Source: Devosia ureilytica
GTDB taxonomy: Bacteria; Pseudomonadota; Alphaproteobacteria; Rhizobiales; Devosiaceae
Direction: 5' to 3'
DNA: 64,000 nt
Assembly (NCBI RefSeq): GCF_024273195.1
Contig: NZ_JAMZCU010000003.1
Span: 62,001-126,000, forward strand
Below, in pieces: positions 19,355-27,827 of this stretch. Each line of letters starts with the position of its first letter. Within the stretch, counting starts at the first letter, position 1. Under the pieces are notes generated by a model. That model did not search any database and had not been told where the DNA came from. It worked only from the letters and a program-made list of their open reading frames with translations. Both the position numbers and the translations under genes were made by a program.

Positions 19355-19708
19355 ATGGACGACAGCGCGCGGCTCGACGCCACCTTTCAGGCCCTTTCCG
19401 ACCCGACCCGGCGGGCCATTTTGGCGCGGTTGGCGCGGGATGGGGATGTCAGCGTCATGGAACTGGCCGAGCCCTTCGCCATGAGCCAGCCTGCCATTTC
19501 CAAGCATTTGAAGGTGCTCGAAAAGGCCGGGCTTGTCTCGCGCGGCCGCGACGCGCAGAAGCGTCCGGTGCATCTGGAGGCGCAACCCCTGGCTGAGGCA
19601 ACCGGCTGGCTGATCGACTATCGTAAATACTGGCAGGCCCAGTTCGGGCGCCTCGACGACCTGCTGGACGAATTGCAAAAGCTCGAAGCCGCCGCCGGCA
19701 AGAACTAG
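19355..19708 (+). CDS. ArsR family transcriptional regulator
   Basis: 117 aa winged helix-turn-helix repressor. LDATFQALSDPTRRAILARLA and the recognition-helix stretch MSQPAISKHLKVLEKAGLV (residues about 43-61) are diagnostic. No metal-binding cysteine motif is present, so it belongs to the metal-free group that is usually paired with an SRPBCC/AHSA1 gene, as here. The partner gene begins 11 bases downstream, so the two form an operon. An AT-rich stretch with a near-palindromic TATAAATAACTATATGG lies just upstream and could be its operator. Confidence 0.92.
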   Translation: MDDSARLDATFQALSDPTRRAILARLARDGDVSVMELAEPFAMSQPAISKHLKVLEKAGLVSRGRDAQKRPVHLEAQPLAEATGWLIDYRKYWQAQFGRLDDLLDELQKLEAAAGKN

Positions 19709-19719
19709 GAGCCCGTACG

Positions 19720-20211
19720 ATGCAGTTTGGCGATCCCCTCTCGGTCACGACCCCCACCGACACGCAGATCATCATCACGCGCGGCTTCGTCGCGCCCCCG
19801 CATCTGGTCTATGCCTGTTACACCCAGCCCAGCCTCATCCGCCGCTGGCTGACCGGGCCGGATGGCTGGACAATGCCTGTCTGCACCTATGACGCCCGGA
19901 TCGGCGGTGGCTATCGTTTCGAATGGCTCGGGCCGGGTGGCGAAGGTTTTCTGGCCGTTTCGGGCGACATCAACCAGATCGACGCCATCCGCTATATCGA
20001 CAGCCAGGAAGTCTTCGACAGCGGCGTCATGGGTCCGGCCTATCGCGCCGAACTGTTGTTCGAGCTTGAAGAGCGCGGCACGAAGCTGGTCAATACCCTG
20101 ACCTACACTTCCCTCGCCCACCGCGACATGGTCGCCTCGACCGGCATGGCTGAAGGGATGGAAATGAGTTTTCAAAGCCTGGATCGCCTGCTGGCAGCCG
20201 AGCAGGCATGA
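19720..20211 (+). CDS. SRPBCC (AHSA1/START-like) domain protein
   Basis: 163 aa. Family marks are TRGFVAPPHLVYACYTQPSLIRRWL at the front (given by its ends), WTMPVCTYDARIGGGYRFEW in the middle and MAEGMEMSFQSLDRLLA at the end. The fold makes a deep hydrophobic pocket; the ligand is unknown. Genes of this type are normally controlled by the adjacent ArsR regulator, and the spacing supports one transcript. Confidence 0.9.
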   Translation: MQFGDPLSVTTPTDTQIIITRGFVAPPHLVYACYTQPSLIRRWLTGPDGWTMPVCTYDARIGGGYRFEWLGPGGEGFLAVSGDINQIDAIRYIDSQEVFDSGVMGPAYRAELLFELEERGTKLVNTLTYTSLAHRDMVASTGMAEGMEMSFQSLDRLLAAEQA

Positions 20212-20215
20212 ATCG

Positions 20216-20611
20216 CTAGTTCAAGTCCAGCGCGTAAGTCTTGAGCGTTGCTAGCGGAATAAGGTCCAGCACCCGCTGATTGGTGGCCCGCAGATACACC
20301 CGCGGCGCCATGCCGGCACTTTGCGCCTGCGCCCAGCGGCCCGCGACGAGACACCAGCGATTGCCGGCCACAAGGCCAGGAAAACCGAACTCCGGCCGGG
20401 GCGTCGAGAGATCATTGCCGGCGCTGGACGAATAGGCAAGAAACGCCTCGGTGGCCTCGATGCAGACCAGATGCACGGCCCCACCCTCGGGCCCTGCGGC
20501 ACAATAACCGGAGCGAAAGTAACCGGTTAGCGGATCATGCGAGCAGGGCTGCAGCGGCTCACCCAAAACGTTGAGCTCAGACTGGCCTTCAATGCGGGGG
20601 ACGACGGTCAT
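20216..20611 (-). CDS. DUF2237 family protein
   Basis: 131 aa. The features NVLGEPLQPCSHDPLTGYFR near the N-terminus, GPEGGAVHLVC in the middle, and GNDLSTPRPEFGFPGLVAGNRWCLVA (cited by its ends) toward the C-terminus match DUF2237, a small conserved bacterial family of unknown function with two or three invariant cysteines. ATG 20611 has AGGAAA upstream. The stop lies five bases from that of the convergent SRPBCC gene. Confidence 0.8.
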   Translation of the reverse strand: MTVVPRIEGQSELNVLGEPLQPCSHDPLTGYFRSGYCAAGPEGGAVHLVCIEATEAFLAYSSSAGNDLSTPRPEFGFPGLVAGNRWCLVAGRWAQAQSAGMAPRVYLRATNQRVLDLIPLATLKTYALDLN

Positions 20612-20708
20612 GGAATTTCCTGCTCTCAACGTTCACCGGCCAAACACCTCCCCCTGGACGGCGGAGGATGGATGGGTCGGTCACACGCTGGATTTCGAGC
20701 GGGAACGC

Positions 20709-20729
20709 CCCTCTCCGTCAAGGGGAGGG
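20709..20729. repeat. C-rich/G-rich intergenic hairpin
   Basis: An 8-bp stem with one wobble pair (20709-20716 and 20722-20729, loop GTCAA), between the DUF2237 and cckA genes. It is related in sequence to the hairpins near 2221 and 57974 and lies just past the cckA stop, so it may end that transcript. Confidence 0.4.
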
Positions 20730-20747
20730 TGCTGCATCGTGTGCGCC

Positions 20748-23315
20748 CTACTCCGCCTTGTCCATGCGCCGCAGCACTTCCTTGACCTTGGAATTGATCT
20801 GGTCGAGCGAATAGGGTTTTGGCAGGAAATCGACGCTTTGGTCGTCCTCGATATCGCGGCGGACGCTTTCCTCGGCATAGCCGGAGACGAAGATGATCTT
20901 CAGCTTCGGCATCTTCTCACGGATAACCTTGAGCATGGTGGGGCCGTCCATTTCGGGCATCACCACGTCCGAAATAATGAGGTCGACCGCATAGTCGAGG
21001 TCCTCGAGCACTTCGAGCGCCTCTTCGCCGCCATCGGCCTCGAACACCTCGTAGCCCGTTGCCTTGAGGGCGCGTGCCGAAAAGGCGCGCACGCTCTCCT
21101 CGTCCTCGACTAGCAGGATGCGCTCGTGACCGGTCAAATCCTTGACCGGAGCCGCGGCAATAGCGGCCTTGGCAGCCGATTCCTCGGCGGTCGGCACATA
21201 GCGCGGCAGGAAAATCTTGAAGGTGGTACCGACACCGACGGTTGAAACGGGGTAGATGAAGCCTTCGGTCTGCTTGACGATGCCATAAACCGTCGAAAGC
21301 CCCAGGCCCGTGCCCTTGCCCAGCTCCTTGGTGGTGAAGAATGGCTCGAAAATCTTGGCGATGACCTCCGGGCTCATGCCGGTGCCCGTGTCCTCGACAT
21401 CGATCAATACATAGTCCGCCGGCACCATGCCCTCGAACCGCATCCGCGAGGCTTCCGCTTCCGTCACATTCGCCGTGCGAATGGTGATCGAACCCCCACC
21501 GGACATGGCGTCGCGGGCATTGACCACCAGGTTGATGATCACCTGTTCGAGCTGCACCACGTCGGCGCGCACCGGCCAGATATTGCGCCCGTGTTCGACC
21601 GTGAGATTGTTCTTCTCGCCGATCATGCGCTTGAGCAGCACTGTCAGGTCATCAACGATCAGCGGCAGTTCAAGCACCTGCGGGCGCAGGGTCTGGCGAC
21701 GGGAGAACGCCAACAGCTGGCGCGTCAGGCCCGCCGCGCGATTGGCGTTCTGCTTGATCTGCATCAGCTCGTTGAACGATGGATCGCCCGGCTTGTGCTT
21801 GAGCAGCAGCAGGTCGGAGAAGCCGATGATGGCCGTCAGCAGATTGTTGAAATCATGCGCCACGCCGCCGGCCAGCTGGCCAACCGCCTGCATTTTCTGG
21901 CTCTGCGCAAACTGCGCTTCGAGCTTGCGCTGGTCGGTCATGTCCAGGGCGTAGACATTGACCTGCTCGGGCGATCCGGCGCTGACCTCTGAGGCCGAAA
22001 TGTAAAGGCGAACCGCGTGGTCACCCTCGGCATTGAGCACGGCATCGACCGGCTCAACCTCGGAGCGCTGCGCCGTCGCGTCAGCCAGGGCACGCACCAG
22101 CTTGTCGCGGCTGGCCTCGCCGATAAGGTCACGCAATGGCTGCAACTCGAGGCTCTTGTCCTCTTCCGTCCAGTGGAAGATGCGCCCGAACGGCGCATTG
22201 GTGCGCACGATCCGCCCCTCGCCATCGAGCGTGGCAATGGCAAATGGCGTGTCGTTGAAAAAGCGCGAGAACCGCACTTCGGCGGCACGCAGCTCTTCCT
22301 CGACATCGGGCGCGCTCGAGCGATCGAGCACCAGCGTGCGAGTCTCGCCCAGTTCCCCGTCGGCCAGCCGCGCCGCGCGATGCAGCAGCCGCACGGGCAA
22401 GGCCGTTCCATTGCGGCGCACCAGATCGATATCAATGATCTCGGTGCGGATTTCGCCGTCACCCCTGCCCCGCATGAGCAGGGACGCGCCATCCCCGCGC
22501 ACGATATCGCTGAGCGCCAGCTGGCCGACATTGAACTCGGCAAGGTCATAGCCCAGCCAATCGGCCAGGGTCGAATTGAGATACTGGATATGACCATGCG
22601 CATCGGCCGAGAAAAAGCCGGACGGCGAGTGATCGAGATAATCGATGGCGCGCTGCAGGTCGCGGAACGCGGTCTCGTTGTTCTCGCGGTCGCGGGTAAT
22701 GTCCTCGACCGACCAGGCGACCAGCGGTTTGCGCGCATCTTCGATCTGCGGCAGCGGCCGCACGGTCACGCGATACCAGAACACCCGCCCTGCTTCGACC
22801 TGCGAGCCACCCAGCCCGCCCGGCACGCGGACATCTTCAATGGCGCTACGCCCGTCACGCGCGGCACGCGACAACCGATAGATGGCTTCGCCGGCGTCGG
22901 CATAGCCGGAGAACAGACGCGGCACGCCAACCGGTACGCCATTGGTCATGGCTCCGGGAAAACTGCCATAGTGATGATTGACGTAAGAAATCTTGCCCTC
23001 ACGGTCGGCAACCACCGCCCCAAAGGGCAGGCTGTCGACCACGGCGTGGCTCAAGGTCCGCCGTTCTTCGCTGGTGGCAAAGCGGAACAACCCGGCGGCA
23101 AGACCAAACAGGAAGAACACTCCGGCCACCGCCAGCACGCCCACAAAGGTCATCACCAGCTCAGGTGAAATGCGATCCCCGAAGAGCGAAAATACGACGG
23201 CCACCACGACAAGGACGATGCCCAGCACCACCACGCGCCACAGCCCGGCGCCGCCGCGACCTGCATCCATGACCGGTTCGGGATAGCTGTCCTCGCCGAG
23301 CGGCTTCAAGGCCAT
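20748..23315 (-). CDS. cckA: Cell-cycle hybrid sensor kinase CckA
   Basis: 855 aa. Two transmembrane helices lie near the N-terminus (about residues 20-40 and 50-72), followed by PAS-like sensor regions (about 80-460), a HisKA domain with the phospho-accepting H487 in GGVAHDFNNLL, an HATPase domain (VNARDAMSGGG, DTGTGMSP, GTGLGLSTVYG), and a receiver domain with D783 in ISDVVMPEMDG. This order is that of CckA, which passes phosphate through ChpT to CtrA and so controls cell cycle and motility in alphaproteobacteria. ATG 23315 gives the best N-terminus; the frame is open to 23360. It lies directly beside flhB, and TTAA-N7-TTAA boxes precede several flagellar operons here. Confidence 0.9.
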   Translation of the reverse strand: MALKPLGEDSYPEPVMDAGRGGAGLWRVVVLGIVLVVVAVVFSLFGDRISPELVMTFVGVLAVAGVFFLFGLAAGLFRFATSEERRTLSHAVVDSLPFGAVVADREGKISYVNHHYGSFPGAMTNGVPVGVPRLFSGYADAGEAIYRLSRAARDGRSAIEDVRVPGGLGGSQVEAGRVFWYRVTVRPLPQIEDARKPLVAWSVEDITRDRENNETAFRDLQRAIDYLDHSPSGFFSADAHGHIQYLNSTLADWLGYDLAEFNVGQLALSDIVRGDGASLLMRGRGDGEIRTEIIDIDLVRRNGTALPVRLLHRAARLADGELGETRTLVLDRSSAPDVEEELRAAEVRFSRFFNDTPFAIATLDGEGRIVRTNAPFGRIFHWTEEDKSLELQPLRDLIGEASRDKLVRALADATAQRSEVEPVDAVLNAEGDHAVRLYISASEVSAGSPEQVNVYALDMTDQRKLEAQFAQSQKMQAVGQLAGGVAHDFNNLLTAIIGFSDLLLLKHKPGDPSFNELMQIKQNANRAAGLTRQLLAFSRRQTLRPQVLELPLIVDDLTVLLKRMIGEKNNLTVEHGRNIWPVRADVVQLEQVIINLVVNARDAMSGGGSITIRTANVTEAEASRMRFEGMVPADYVLIDVEDTGTGMSPEVIAKIFEPFFTTKELGKGTGLGLSTVYGIVKQTEGFIYPVSTVGVGTTFKIFLPRYVPTAEESAAKAAIAAAPVKDLTGHERILLVEDEESVRAFSARALKATGYEVFEADGGEEALEVLEDLDYAVDLIISDVVMPEMDGPTMLKVIREKMPKLKIIFVSGYAEESVRRDIEDDQSVDFLPKPYSLDQINSKVKEVLRRMDKAE

Positions 23316-23343
23316 CGTGTTCTGCTCCAGCGCGCATCTAGAC

Positions 23344-23358
23344 GTCCCGAATCGGGAC
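23344..23358. other. Perfect 15-base palindrome between flhB and cckA
   Basis: GTCCCGA-A-TCGGGAC, about 30 bases upstream of the cckA start and 70 bases past flhB. It could be an operator for cckA or a weak terminator of the flhB transcript; nothing else identifies it. Confidence 0.35.
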
Positions 23359-23426
23359 ACACAAGAAGGTCTATCAAATGGACCGCCTGCTTGGGAGGGC
23401 GAAGCGGCTTTTCAACATGCAACACT

Positions 23427-24515
23427 TCAGGCACTCGGCCGCCAGCCGCCCCCCGGCTGCTTGAGCCGCATCACGAAGCCGATGACTTCGGCCACCGCCT
23501 TGAAGTGCTCGCCCGGAATGGTTTCGTCGATATCGACAGAAGCGAACAGCGCACGCGCAAGGGGCGGATTTTCGACAATCGGCACGTCGTGCTCGGTCGC
23601 CAGGGCACGGATGCGCAGCGCCACCGCGTCGGCGCCCTTGGCGACACATTTCGGCGCGCCCATCGACTTGTCGTATTTGAGCGCCACGGCAAAGTGGGTC
23701 GGGTTGGTGATGACCACCGTCGCGTCCGGCACGGCCGCCATCATGCGGCCACGGGCGCGCTCCTGGCGTAACTGACGAATGCGCCCCTTCACATGCGGGT
23801 CGCCTTCCATCTGCTTGTACTCTTCGCGCGTCTCCTGCACGGTCATCATCTGCTTCTTCCACCATTTCTGGCGGACATAGAAGAAGTCGGCGGCGGCAAT
23901 GGCGGTGATCAGCGCGAGCACAGCGCCAAGTATCTTGATGCCGATTTCGTGGAAATCCATGAGGATCATGATCGGGTCGGCCGTCATCATGGTGTCGAGC
24001 CGGTCCCGCTCCGGCCAGCAGACCACCACCACGATCACCCCCACCAGCGAGATCTTGATCAGACCCTTGCCGAAATTGACCAGAGCCTCGCTCGAGAACA
24101 GGCGCTTGGCGCCGCTGGCAGGAGAAATTTTCGACAGTTTCGGGGTGATCGGATCGACAGACCAGACCATGCGGTGTTGCACCAGATTGGCCAGCACGCC
24201 GCAAACCATGAGGACGCCCAGCGGGATCAGCACCGTTCCGATGATGGCAAACGCCAGGCCATTGAAGAAATCGGCAAAGCCGGCGCCCTCAACGTCGAAC
24301 TGATCGGCATTCATGATGATCAGGCTGAGCGAATTGCCCAATTGGCTGCTGACCCAGGGCGAGAGCATGGCAAAGACCACCGCTGATCCCAGCATCATGA
24401 ACCAGGCTGTCACCTCCTGGCTCTTGGCCACATCGCCCTTCTTGTGGGCGTCCTCCAGCTTCTTTTGGGAGGGGTCTTCTGTTTTTGAGTCCTGGTCCGG
24501 TGCTTCACTCGACAT
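23427..24515 (-). CDS. flhB: Flagellar type III export protein FlhB
   Basis: 362 aa. Four transmembrane segments are followed by a cytoplasmic domain with the self-cleavage motif N271-P272-T273-H274. FlhB is the substrate-specificity switch of the flagellar export gate: it changes export from rod/hook to filament proteins. The N-terminus (EAPDQDSKTEDPSQKKLEDA) is the standard charged lead. It starts three bases after the fliR stop and is the last gene of flgB-flgC-fliE-fliQ-fliR-flhB. Confidence 0.97.
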   Translation of the reverse strand: MSSEAPDQDSKTEDPSQKKLEDAHKKGDVAKSQEVTAWFMMLGSAVVFAMLSPWVSSQLGNSLSLIIMNADQFDVEGAGFADFFNGLAFAIIGTVLIPLGVLMVCGVLANLVQHRMVWSVDPITPKLSKISPASGAKRLFSSEALVNFGKGLIKISLVGVIVVVVCWPERDRLDTMMTADPIMILMDFHEIGIKILGAVLALITAIAAADFFYVRQKWWKKQMMTVQETREEYKQMEGDPHVKGRIRQLRQERARGRMMAAVPDATVVITNPTHFAVALKYDKSMGAPKCVAKGADAVALRIRALATEHDVPIVENPPLARALFASVDIDETIPGEHFKAVAEVIGFVMRLKQPGGGWRPSA

Positions 24516-24518
24516 GGG

Positions 24519-25286
24519 CTAGCCTCGCCACATCGCCAAGTGATTTTCGAACGAGGTGATGTACCACCCCATCATCATCGTCAGCAGGATCGCAAACAGC
24601 AGCAGCCCGACAATGATATTGGCGGGCATCAGAATGAAATAGACCTGCAATTGTGGCATCAGGCGCGCCAGGATGCCGGCGCCCAGGTTGAACACCAGAC
24701 CAAAGACGATAAACGGCGCCGACATTTGCACGCCCACCGAAAAGGCGCCGGACACGGCCCGCACAGCCAGTTGCATCGCATCCTCGAACATCAACGGATC
24801 GGTGGGCGAAAACACCATGTAGCTGTCGTAGATCGCCGCCAGCGCCATGTGGTGCAGGTCCGTGGCAAAGATCAGCGTAATGCCGAGGAAGGACAGGAAG
24901 CTCGAAAACACCGCCCCTTGCACGCCCGCCTGGGTCGGATCGGCGGCCAGAGCGCCCGACAGACCAGTCTGGAAAGCAACGATAGTGCCCGCGACCGTAG
25001 TCGCCATGACGGTAATCCGCACGATGGCGCCGATGATCAGCCCCACGGCCAGTTCATGGAACAGCAGCCCCACCATGCCTGCCAGTTCGGTGGGCATGGC
25101 CGGGATGACCCCGTTGAGCAGCGGGAAGACCACCAGGGTGAAGGCCAAGGCGAAGCTCAGGCGCATGCGGACCGGAATGGTCTGCTCGCCCAGTGCCGGC
25201 ATCAACATGAGCATAGCCGCGATACGGGCAAACAGGATGATATAGGTAAAGGCAGTGGCCGGCAGCCAATCGAGGCTGAGCGTCAC
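24519..25286 (-). CDS. fliR: Flagellar export gate protein FliR
   Basis: 255 aa integral membrane protein with about six hydrophobic segments, part of the FliP5-Q4-R1 gate complex. ARIAAMLMLMPALGEQTIPVRMR near the start and LSFLGITLIFATDLHHMALAAIYDSY (cited by its ends) are typical. It is packed between fliQ (2-base gap) and flhB (3-base gap). Confidence 0.95.
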   Translation of the reverse strand: MTLSLDWLPATAFTYIILFARIAAMLMLMPALGEQTIPVRMRLSFALAFTLVVFPLLNGVIPAMPTELAGMVGLLFHELAVGLIIGAIVRITVMATTVAGTIVAFQTGLSGALAADPTQAGVQGAVFSSFLSFLGITLIFATDLHHMALAAIYDSYMVFSPTDPLMFEDAMQLAVRAVSGAFSVGVQMSAPFIVFGLVFNLGAGILARLMPQLQVYFILMPANIIVGLLLFAILLTMMMGWYITSFENHLAMWRG

Positions 25287-25288
25287 CG

Positions 25289-25555
25289 TCAGCCGCCCAC
25301 GATGATCATGTCGACCACGCGATCCATGTAACCGGCCATGGTAGCGCCCAGGAACGGCAGCGTGATCAGCATGGTGACAAAGATGGCGATGATCTTGGGC
25401 ACAAAGACCAGGGTCATTTCCTGGATTTGCGTCAGCGCCTGAAATAGCGCGATGACCACGCCAACGATCAGGCCCACCAGCATCATCGGCATCGAAACGA
25501 TGATGAGCGTCCAGATGCCCTGGCTGGCAATATCGAGTACTTCCGCGCCGCTCAT
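25289..25555 (-). CDS. fliQ: Flagellar export gate protein FliQ
   Basis: 88 aa, two transmembrane hairpin helices, the usual size. The stretch GLIVGVVIALFQALTQIQEMTL is the family signature (22 residues, recognised by GVVIALFQALTQIQE). It lies directly before fliR. A 168-bp gap holding two palindromic repeats separates it from fliE, which belongs to the same strand and probably the same operon. Confidence 0.95.
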   Translation of the reverse strand: MSGAEVLDIASQGIWTLIIVSMPMMLVGLIVGVVIALFQALTQIQEMTLVFVPKIIAIFVTMLITLPFLGATMAGYMDRVVDMIIVGG

Positions 25556-25621
25556 GGTGATAACCCCAACGATTCGATCAGCAGTCTAGCAGACCGCTGG
25601 ACCCACCATCACCTCCGGGCC

Positions 25622-25696
25622 GTCCTCGGGCCCGACCCGAGGACCATTATCAACACCCAATGCGTTGTGGGTGGCCCTCGGGTCAGGCCCGAGGGC
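25622..25696. repeat. Composite palindromic repeat (two hairpins) inside the flg/fli operon
   Basis: GTCCTCGGG-N5-CCCGAGGAC (25622-25644) and GCCCTCGGG-N5-CCCGAGGGC (25674-25696), with a TTGTGGGTG stretch before the second copy. It lies between fliE and fliQ. In the transcript these would form strong hairpins, which may trim or partly stop the message. Confidence 0.8.
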
Positions 25697-25723
25697 GGAT
25701 CGGAGACGTTCAGAGATCGAAGA

Positions 25724-26056
25724 CTAGATCGGCATCCGCATGATTTCTTCATAGGCGGAGATCACCCGGTCGCGGATGGTGACCATGGACTCGATGGCCA
25801 TTTCGGTTTCGGACAGCGCCGTCACCATATCGACCACATTGGCCTTGCCGCTGAGCGAGTCGAGCGCCATCTGGTCGGCCGCCTTGCCCTGGTCGACCAC
25901 ACCCTGGACATTCTGCGCCAGAAGATCAGCAAAATTGCCGCCCGCCGAAGGCGCCTTGGCCGTCAGGTCGGCACTGGGCTTGGCGGCCTGGTTGATCAGC
26001 CGGCTGGCATTGCCATAGGCGGTGGTGGCAGCGTTGAAGGCGGTATTAATGGCCAT
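25724..26056 (-). CDS. fliE: Flagellar hook-basal body protein FliE
   Basis: 110 aa. FliE joins the MS ring to the rod and is an early export substrate. The C-terminal segment KANVVDMVTALSETEMAIESM followed by IRDRVISAYEEIMRMPI is the conserved region. ATG 26056 starts 21 bases after flgC. Same operon order (flgB-flgC-fliE) as in other alphaproteobacteria. Confidence 0.95.
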   Translation of the reverse strand: MAINTAFNAATTAYGNASRLINQAAKPSADLTAKAPSAGGNFADLLAQNVQGVVDQGKAADQMALDSLSGKANVVDMVTALSETEMAIESMVTIRDRVISAYEEIMRMPI

Positions 26057-26077
26057 GGTGGCGACCTTTCAATTCAA

Positions 26078-26488
26078 TCAGCCGCGCAGGATGTCGAGCG
26101 TGCGCCCGAGCATCTGGCGGGTCACGGTGACCACGTTGAGATTGGCTTCGTAGCTGCGCTGGGCTTCGCGCATGTCCACCGTTTCGATGAGCGTGTTGAT
26201 ATTGGGATACTGCACATAGCCGTTCTGGTCGGCGGCCGGATGGCCCGGCTCAAAGCGCGAGGTAAAGTCACTCGTGTCATAGGCAAGCTGCCCGATTTCG
26301 ACCACGCGACCACCGACATCGGCGTTGAAACTGGACTCGAATGTCGGGATGCGCCGACGATAGGGTTCCTCGCCCGGCGCGGTGCCGGCAGAGTCCACAT
26401 TGGCGATGTTTTCGGCGATGACGCGCATGCGCGCCGTCTGCGCATGCAGGCCCGTTGCGGCGATGCGGAGCGAGGAATTGAAGTCCAT
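26078..26488 (-). CDS. flgC: Flagellar proximal rod protein FlgC
   Basis: 136 aa, normal length. The N-terminal rod motif LRIAATGLHAQTARMRVIAENIANVDS and C-terminal SYEANLNVVTVTRQMLGRTLDILRG (cited by ends) are conserved in axial proteins. It forms part of the proximal rod in the periplasm. It follows flgB after a 75-base gap. Confidence 0.97.
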   Translation of the reverse strand: MDFNSSLRIAATGLHAQTARMRVIAENIANVDSAGTAPGEEPYRRRIPTFESSFNADVGGRVVEIGQLAYDTSDFTSRFEPGHPAADQNGYVQYPNINTLIETVDMREAQRSYEANLNVVTVTRQMLGRTLDILRG

Positions 26489-26563
26489 GTGCTACCCCTG
26501 AGGCCTTCCTTGTTGGTCGCGCTTCCGAACCGAAAAAGTGCGGTTACTTTTTCTCGAAACGCT

Positions 26564-26971
26564 CTAGACGTTTTTGCCCAGCGCGACGCGCAGGATGCGG
26601 ACAGATTTCTGGTAGATGGAGGTCGCCGCCTGATAGTCCATCATATTGGTGGTGACTTTCATCATCTCGTCTTCCAGCGTCACGCCATTGCCTTCCGGCG
26701 TAATCTCGAAATTGGCCATGCGCTGAGCGTCGAATGCCCCGCCCTCACCCGAAGAGGCCGAAAAATGCATGGGTTGGGTGACGGCGGTGACAACCGCCGA
26801 GGAGCTCATCATCCCCTGGCGGTCGGCAAAGTCGTATTGCTTGAGGTCACGGCCGCGATAGCCGGGCGTTTCGGCATTCGCGACGTTCTCGGCCAGCAGA
26901 CCCTGACGGGTCTGATGCCAGCGCATCTTGTCGGTCAGGGCCGAAAAGACCGGCATGTCCATAAGGCCCAT
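26564..26971 (-). CDS. flgB: Flagellar proximal rod protein FlgB
   Basis: 135 aa. The N-terminus LTDKMRWHQTRQGLLAENVANAETPGYRGRDL (recognised by LLAENVANAETPGYR) is the standard rod motif. ATG 26971 has GGAG nine bases upstream; the frame is open to 27004. It is the first gene of the minus-strand basal-body/export operon. Upstream lie a CGGCA-type palindrome and a perfect TTAA-N7-TTAA box. Confidence 0.97.
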   Translation of the reverse strand: MGLMDMPVFSALTDKMRWHQTRQGLLAENVANAETPGYRGRDLKQYDFADRQGMMSSSAVVTAVTQPMHFSASSGEGGAFDAQRMANFEITPEGNGVTLEDEMMKVTTNMMDYQAATSIYQKSVRILRVALGKNV

Positions 26972-26998
26972 GGGCCGAACTCCGCAACATCTGCAATT

Positions 26999-27013
26999 GG
27001 GCAATTCTTGCCG
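26999..27013 (-). promoter_or_regulatory. ftr-like palindrome in the flgB promoter region
   Basis: On the minus strand CGGCA-AGAAT-TGCCC, which fits the CGGCA-N5-TGCCG pattern seen near the sigma-54 promoters of this window. It lies between the CtrA-type box and the flgB start, a place suited to repression. By analogy with FlbD at the Caulobacter fliF promoter it may turn the early operon down. Confidence 0.45.
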
Positions 27014-27022
27014 GGTGAATGG

Positions 27023-27037
27023 TTAATCAAGCGTTAA
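27023..27037. promoter_or_regulatory. CtrA-type box TTAA-N7-TTAA (flgB/fliO intergenic)
   Basis: A perfect TTAA-N7-TTAA, the alphaproteobacterial CtrA recognition pattern. It lies 52 bases upstream of flgB and 155 bases upstream of fliO, so it could govern one or both divergent operons. Confidence 0.6.
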
Positions 27038-27191
27038 CCTCACCCTCGCACACCCCTGTTTGGGGTTGCATTTTGCAGATTTGACCTTGCACTAGGCAGG
27101 AAGTGCCGATGTGTGTCGCCCTGCGACTATTGCCGCGTCTGGAATCGCGCTATGGCCTTAGCCTCGCGGAATACTCTTGGAGACCTTGCCC

Positions 27192-27827
27192 GTGCAATTC
27201 ATAACCGGCCTGTTCGGCGGCAGTGGCAACACCATCCTCACCATGATCTTCGCACTCGGCGTTGTGCTGGTGCTGATCGTTCTTGCGGTATGGCTGCTCA
27301 AGCTGGTGTCCAATGTGTCGGGCAATGCCGCACGGGGACGCAATCGGCGTCTGTCGGTGGTCGACACCCTCGCGATCGACCAGAAGCGCCAATTGATCAT
27401 CGTGCGCCGGGACGATGTCGAACACCTCATCCTCACCGGCGGCCCCCAGGATGTGGTGGTCGAATCCGGTATTCCGGTTGTTGAGGCCGCGCCCGCCGCG
27501 CCGCAACGCCGCGCCCTGCCCAAGCTTGGCGCCCTCAAGCCCGCAGCGGCAAATCCCGCGCCGCCGGTCGCCGAACCTGTTGCGGAGCCGGCGCACGACA
27601 GCGCGCCCCCTGCCCCGCCTGAGGTTGCCACGCGCCGCGTTACCCGCTCGCTGCGCCACACCGGGCTGTTGCGCCCCGTCAGCGTCCAGGACCCCACAGT
27701 GACGGGGCAAAACCCGGACATTTCGGTCGGGAGCCCTGCCGACTCAGCTAAAGAGGACGAGAACCACAAGGCGAGCGAAGGCGAAGCGCTTGAGCACGAA
27801 ACAGGCGATCCTGCCAACCGATCCTGA
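27192..27827 (+). CDS. fliO: Flagellar export gate assembly protein FliO-like
   Basis: 211 aa. A single transmembrane helix (about residues 10-36) is followed by a short conserved domain (RGRNRRLSVVDTLAIDQKRQLIIVRRDD, recognised by LSVVDTLAIDQKRQL) and a long Pro/Ala/Glu-rich tail. FliO helps assemble the FliP ring. The GTG at 27192 has GGAG nine bases upstream; TTGs at 27177 and 27186 have no well-placed site. The next gene, fliP, starts inside its last codons. Confidence 0.85.
   Translation: MQFITGLFGGSGNTILTMIFALGVVLVLIVLAVWLLKLVSNVSGNAARGRNRRLSVVDTLAIDQKRQLIIVRRDDVEHLILTGGPQDVVVESGIPVVEAAPAAPQRRALPKLGALKPAAANPAPPVAEPVAEPAHDSAPPAPPEVATRRVTRSLRHTGLLRPVSVQDPTVTGQNPDISVGSPADSAKEDENHKASEGEALEHETGDPANRS

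Noticed and set aside
27062..27077. GGGGTTGCATTTTGCA as a sigma-54 promoter for fliO
   Set aside because: The -12 element is good but the -24 element lacks TGGCAC, and it is 115 bases from the start; fliO is expected in the early CtrA class.
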